A DNA stretch of 16,004 bases from JBJXGF01 sp046153015. Its GTDB lineage: Bacteria > Actinomycetota > Acidimicrobiia > Acidimicrobiales > CAIXPF01. A program made the position numbers and the translations under genes. Positions 14,619 through 16,004 of the stretch are shown piece after piece. Each line of letters begins with the position of its first letter. Positions within the stretch are counted from its first letter, which is position 1. The DNA lies in contig JBJXGF010000070.1 in NCBI GenBank assembly GCA_046153015.1, positions 1 to 16,004 on the forward strand, given 5' to 3'. The notes under the pieces are model-generated. The model made no database searches. It saw only the letters and a list, made by a program, of their open reading frames with translations, and had not been told where the DNA came from.

Positions 14619-15494
14619 TCAGCCGGTGAGGAACGGGGCCAGCTCGCCGAGCAGCGCCTCGGGCGCCTCCTCGGGGATGAAGTGGCCGCAGGGCAGCGCC
14701 TTGCCCTCGGCCCGCTCCGCCCACGCCTGCCACACCTCGAGCATCAGCGCGTTGCCGCGGGCGCCGCGCTCGCCCCACAGCGCCAGCACCGGCGCGGCGA
14801 TGCGCCGCCCGGCCTCCCGGTCGGCGCGGTCGAGCTCGCAGTCGATGCCGGCGCCGGCCCGATAGTCGTCGCACGTGGCCCGGATGACCTCCGGGTTCCG
14901 GAACGCCTCCCGGTACGCGGCCATCGCCTCGGGGGTCAGCGCGCCGACGTCGCCCGCCCAGGCGCCGAGGAGCTGGTCGAGGAAGAGGTCGGGCTCGGCG
15001 CCGATCAGCCGCTCGGGGAAGGGCGCAGGCTGGGCGAGGAAGAACCAGTGGAACGCAGCCAGCGCGCCGGCCTTGGTCATGCGCTCGAACTGCTCGAGGG
15101 TGGGCAGGATGTCGAGCACGCACAGCTTGGCGACCCGGGCCGGATGGTCGAGGGCGAGCCGGTAGGAGACCCGCCCGCCGCGGTCGTGGCCCACCACCGA
15201 GAACCGCTCGAAGCCCAGCTCGCCCATCGCCGCCGCCAGATCGGCGGCCATGGCCCGCTTGGAGTAGTTCACGCTGCGCTCGCCGGCGGGCGGCTTGGCG
15301 CTGGCGCCGTAGCCCCGCAGGTCGGGCGCCACCACCGTGTGGGTCTCCGCCAGGGCGGGGGCCACCTTGTGCCACATCACGTGGGTCTGCGGGTAGCCGT
15401 GGACCAACAGCAGCGGCGGCCCGTCGCCGCCCACCCAGGCCGCCACCTCGGCGCCGGCGCCGGCCAGCCGGCGCGCCTCGAATCCCTCGAACAC
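14619..15494 (-). CDS. Alpha/beta hydrolase, haloacetate (fluoroacetate) dehalogenase-like
   Basis: 291 residues from a GTG start (15492-15494). HGYPQTHVMWHKVAP (32-46) supplies the oxyanion-hole region. The nucleophile elbow VVGHDRGGRVSYRLALDHP (100-118) gives D104 with R105 and R108. Then come D128 (VLDILPT), H149 and W150 (FHWFFLAQP), W179, Y211 (CDDYRAGAGID) and H271 (CGHFIPEEAPE). From memory, these correspond to D110, R111, R114, D134, H155, W156, W185, Y219 and H280 of the Rhodopseudomonas palustris fluoroacetate dehalogenase; the first six and W179 sit at one constant offset. The enzyme class replaces halide by hydroxyl through an aspartyl ester. Absence of the epoxide-hydrolase Tyr pair argues against that alternative. 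Convergent with the cofH-like gene 17 bases away, and 23 bases after the ABC-transporter remnant. Confidence 0.88.
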   Translation of the reverse strand: MFEGFEARRLAGAGAEVAAWVGGDGPPLLLVHGYPQTHVMWHKVAPALAETHTVVAPDLRGYGASAKPPAGERSVNYSKRAMAADLAAAMGELGFERFSVVGHDRGGRVSYRLALDHPARVAKLCVLDILPTLEQFERMTKAGALAAFHWFFLAQPAPFPERLIGAEPDLFLDQLLGAWAGDVGALTPEAMAAYREAFRNPEVIRATCDDYRAGAGIDCELDRADREAGRRIAAPVLALWGERGARGNALMLEVWQAWAERAEGKALPCGHFIPEEAPEALLGELAPFLTG

Positions 15495-15517
15495 GCCCGG
15501 GACGCTACCTCACGAGC

Positions 15518-15799
15518 TCACGCCTCGACCCCGAGCTCCACCCGACGGCCGGTGCGGGCGGAGAGCCAACCAGCGGCCCAGGCGGCCGCCGGCGCCGCCG
15601 CCACCAGCACCAGCACGGTCAGCCACGGGAAACTGATCGGGTCCCCGCTGTCACGCTGGGAACGCACGGCGACCGCGGGCAGGAAGCCGACCGGGACGGC
15701 GAGGCACACCCCCAGCGTCGTGAGCCCGAACGCCTCCCACGCCCGCACCCGGCGCCGGACGGCCGGGGAGGCCCCCAGCGCCACGAGCGTGGCGTCGTC
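15518..15799 (-). pseudogene. C-terminal remnant of an FtsX-like ABC-transporter permease
   Basis: The frame reads GDDATLVALGASPAVRRRVR, AWEAFGLTTLGVCLAVPVGF and a last hydrophobic segment WLTVLVLVAAAPAAAWAAGW, ending with TGA at 15518-15520. This is the typical end of an FtsX/MacB-type permease: cytoplasmic ALGAS.....R...E..., then two closing membrane helices. Nothing before GDDATL belongs to a permease: the DNA directly upstream is the first part of an ABC ATPase gene in another frame. So only about 93 codons of a much larger gene remain. A GTG at 15782-15784 could in principle start an 88-residue product, but such a fragment would not be a working permease. Confidence 0.7.
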
Positions 15800-16004
15800 G
15801 CCGTACGTCGGCCAGCTCCCGCACGTTCATCGCCGACAGGTCGCGGCCCTCGACGAGCACGGCGCCGGCGGTCGGCGCGTCGAGCCCGCCGGCCAGGTTC
15901 AGCAGCGTGGACTTGCCGCTGCCCGAGGGCCCCATCACCGCGACGAACTCGCCGCCGTCGATGCCGAAGCTGGCCTCGCGAACGGCGTAGACGAGGGCGT
16001 CGCC
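15800..16004 (-). pseudogene. N-terminal remnant of an ABC-transporter ATPase (continues outside the window)
   Basis: Reading from the window end on the minus strand: GDALVYAVREASFGIDGGEF, VAVMGPSGSGKSTLLNLAGG (Walker A), LDAPTAGAVLVEGRDLSAMN, VRELADVRRR. This is the start of a LolD/MacB-type ATPase that partners FtsX-like permeases. The family then continues with (R)LGFVFQ (Q-loop), the LSGGQ signature, Walker B and the H-loop, none of which follows. After RELADVRRR (about 15795-15806) the family sequence ends abruptly and the permease C-terminus begins in a different frame; the ATPase frame itself runs on as Arg/Gly/Pro-rich nonsense to a stop at 15651. The true start lies a few codons beyond the window. 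Confidence 0.7.

Noticed and set aside
14619..15494. Epoxide hydrolase annotation for the alpha/beta hydrolase
   Set aside because: The Asp-Arg-Gly-Gly-Arg elbow with His-Trp and Tyr pocket residues fits haloacetate dehalogenases; the epoxide-opening tyrosine pair is not seen.

Overview
This is a very GC-rich, gene-dense window from a chromosome that looks actinobacterial. The signs are strong G/C bias at third codon positions, several GTG starts, ATGA/GTGA stop-start overlaps, a CofH-type enzyme of deazaflavin (F420) cofactor synthesis and a moxR-DUF58-transglutaminase operon. A member of the Acidimicrobiia is my best guess, but that is inference. I see no rRNA, tRNA, CRISPR array, insertion sequence or phage gene.

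Layout. (1) 2-2710, plus strand: the 3' part of a secreted or surface protein made of a proline-rich stretch and about ten PKD repeats. (2) 2785-8930, minus strand: six tightly packed genes, in transcription order moxR ATPase, DUF58 protein, TgpA-like membrane transglutaminase homologue, then cobalt-type nitrile hydratase alpha, beta and accessory/activator protein. The nitrile hydratase genes overlap one another by 4 bases, and the alpha gene overlaps the end of the transglutaminase gene by 29 bases. A family of short GC-rich repeats sits at the gene borders of this block and is translated into protein ends. (3) 8931-9632: about 700 bases without a gene, with a nested hairpin in front of the next gene. 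(4) 9633-11819, plus: glycogen-debranching-type glycoside hydrolase. (5) 11820-12192: a non-coding stretch with the relic of a Phd/YefM-type antitoxin and a terminator-like palindrome. (6) 12193-12690, minus: SnoaL-like protein. (7) 12826-14601, plus: CofH-type radical SAM enzyme with an unusual cysteine-free N-terminal region. (8) 14619-15494, minus: alpha/beta hydrolase carrying the complete residue set of fluoroacetate dehalogenases. (9) 15518-16004, minus: the start of an ABC-transporter ATPase joined out of frame to the end of an FtsX-like permease, which is a deletion remnant.

How the genes fit together. The moxR/DUF58/tgpA set is a common bacterial trio, probably acting in assembly or quality control of envelope proteins. 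Here the transglutaminase homologue has alanine where the catalytic cysteine should be. The nitrile hydratase trio forms a complete enzyme plus maturation unit (nitrile to amide), and its alpha subunit carries a His/Asp-rich leader that could hold metal. The dehalogenase-like hydrolase adds to an impression of small-molecule catabolism, but it is not linked to the nitrile hydratase operon. I do not see a complete new multi-gene system. The most unusual items are the catalytically dead-looking transglutaminase, the cysteine-free domain on CofH, the repeat-derived protein tails, the antitoxin relic and the ABC-transporter deletion chimera.
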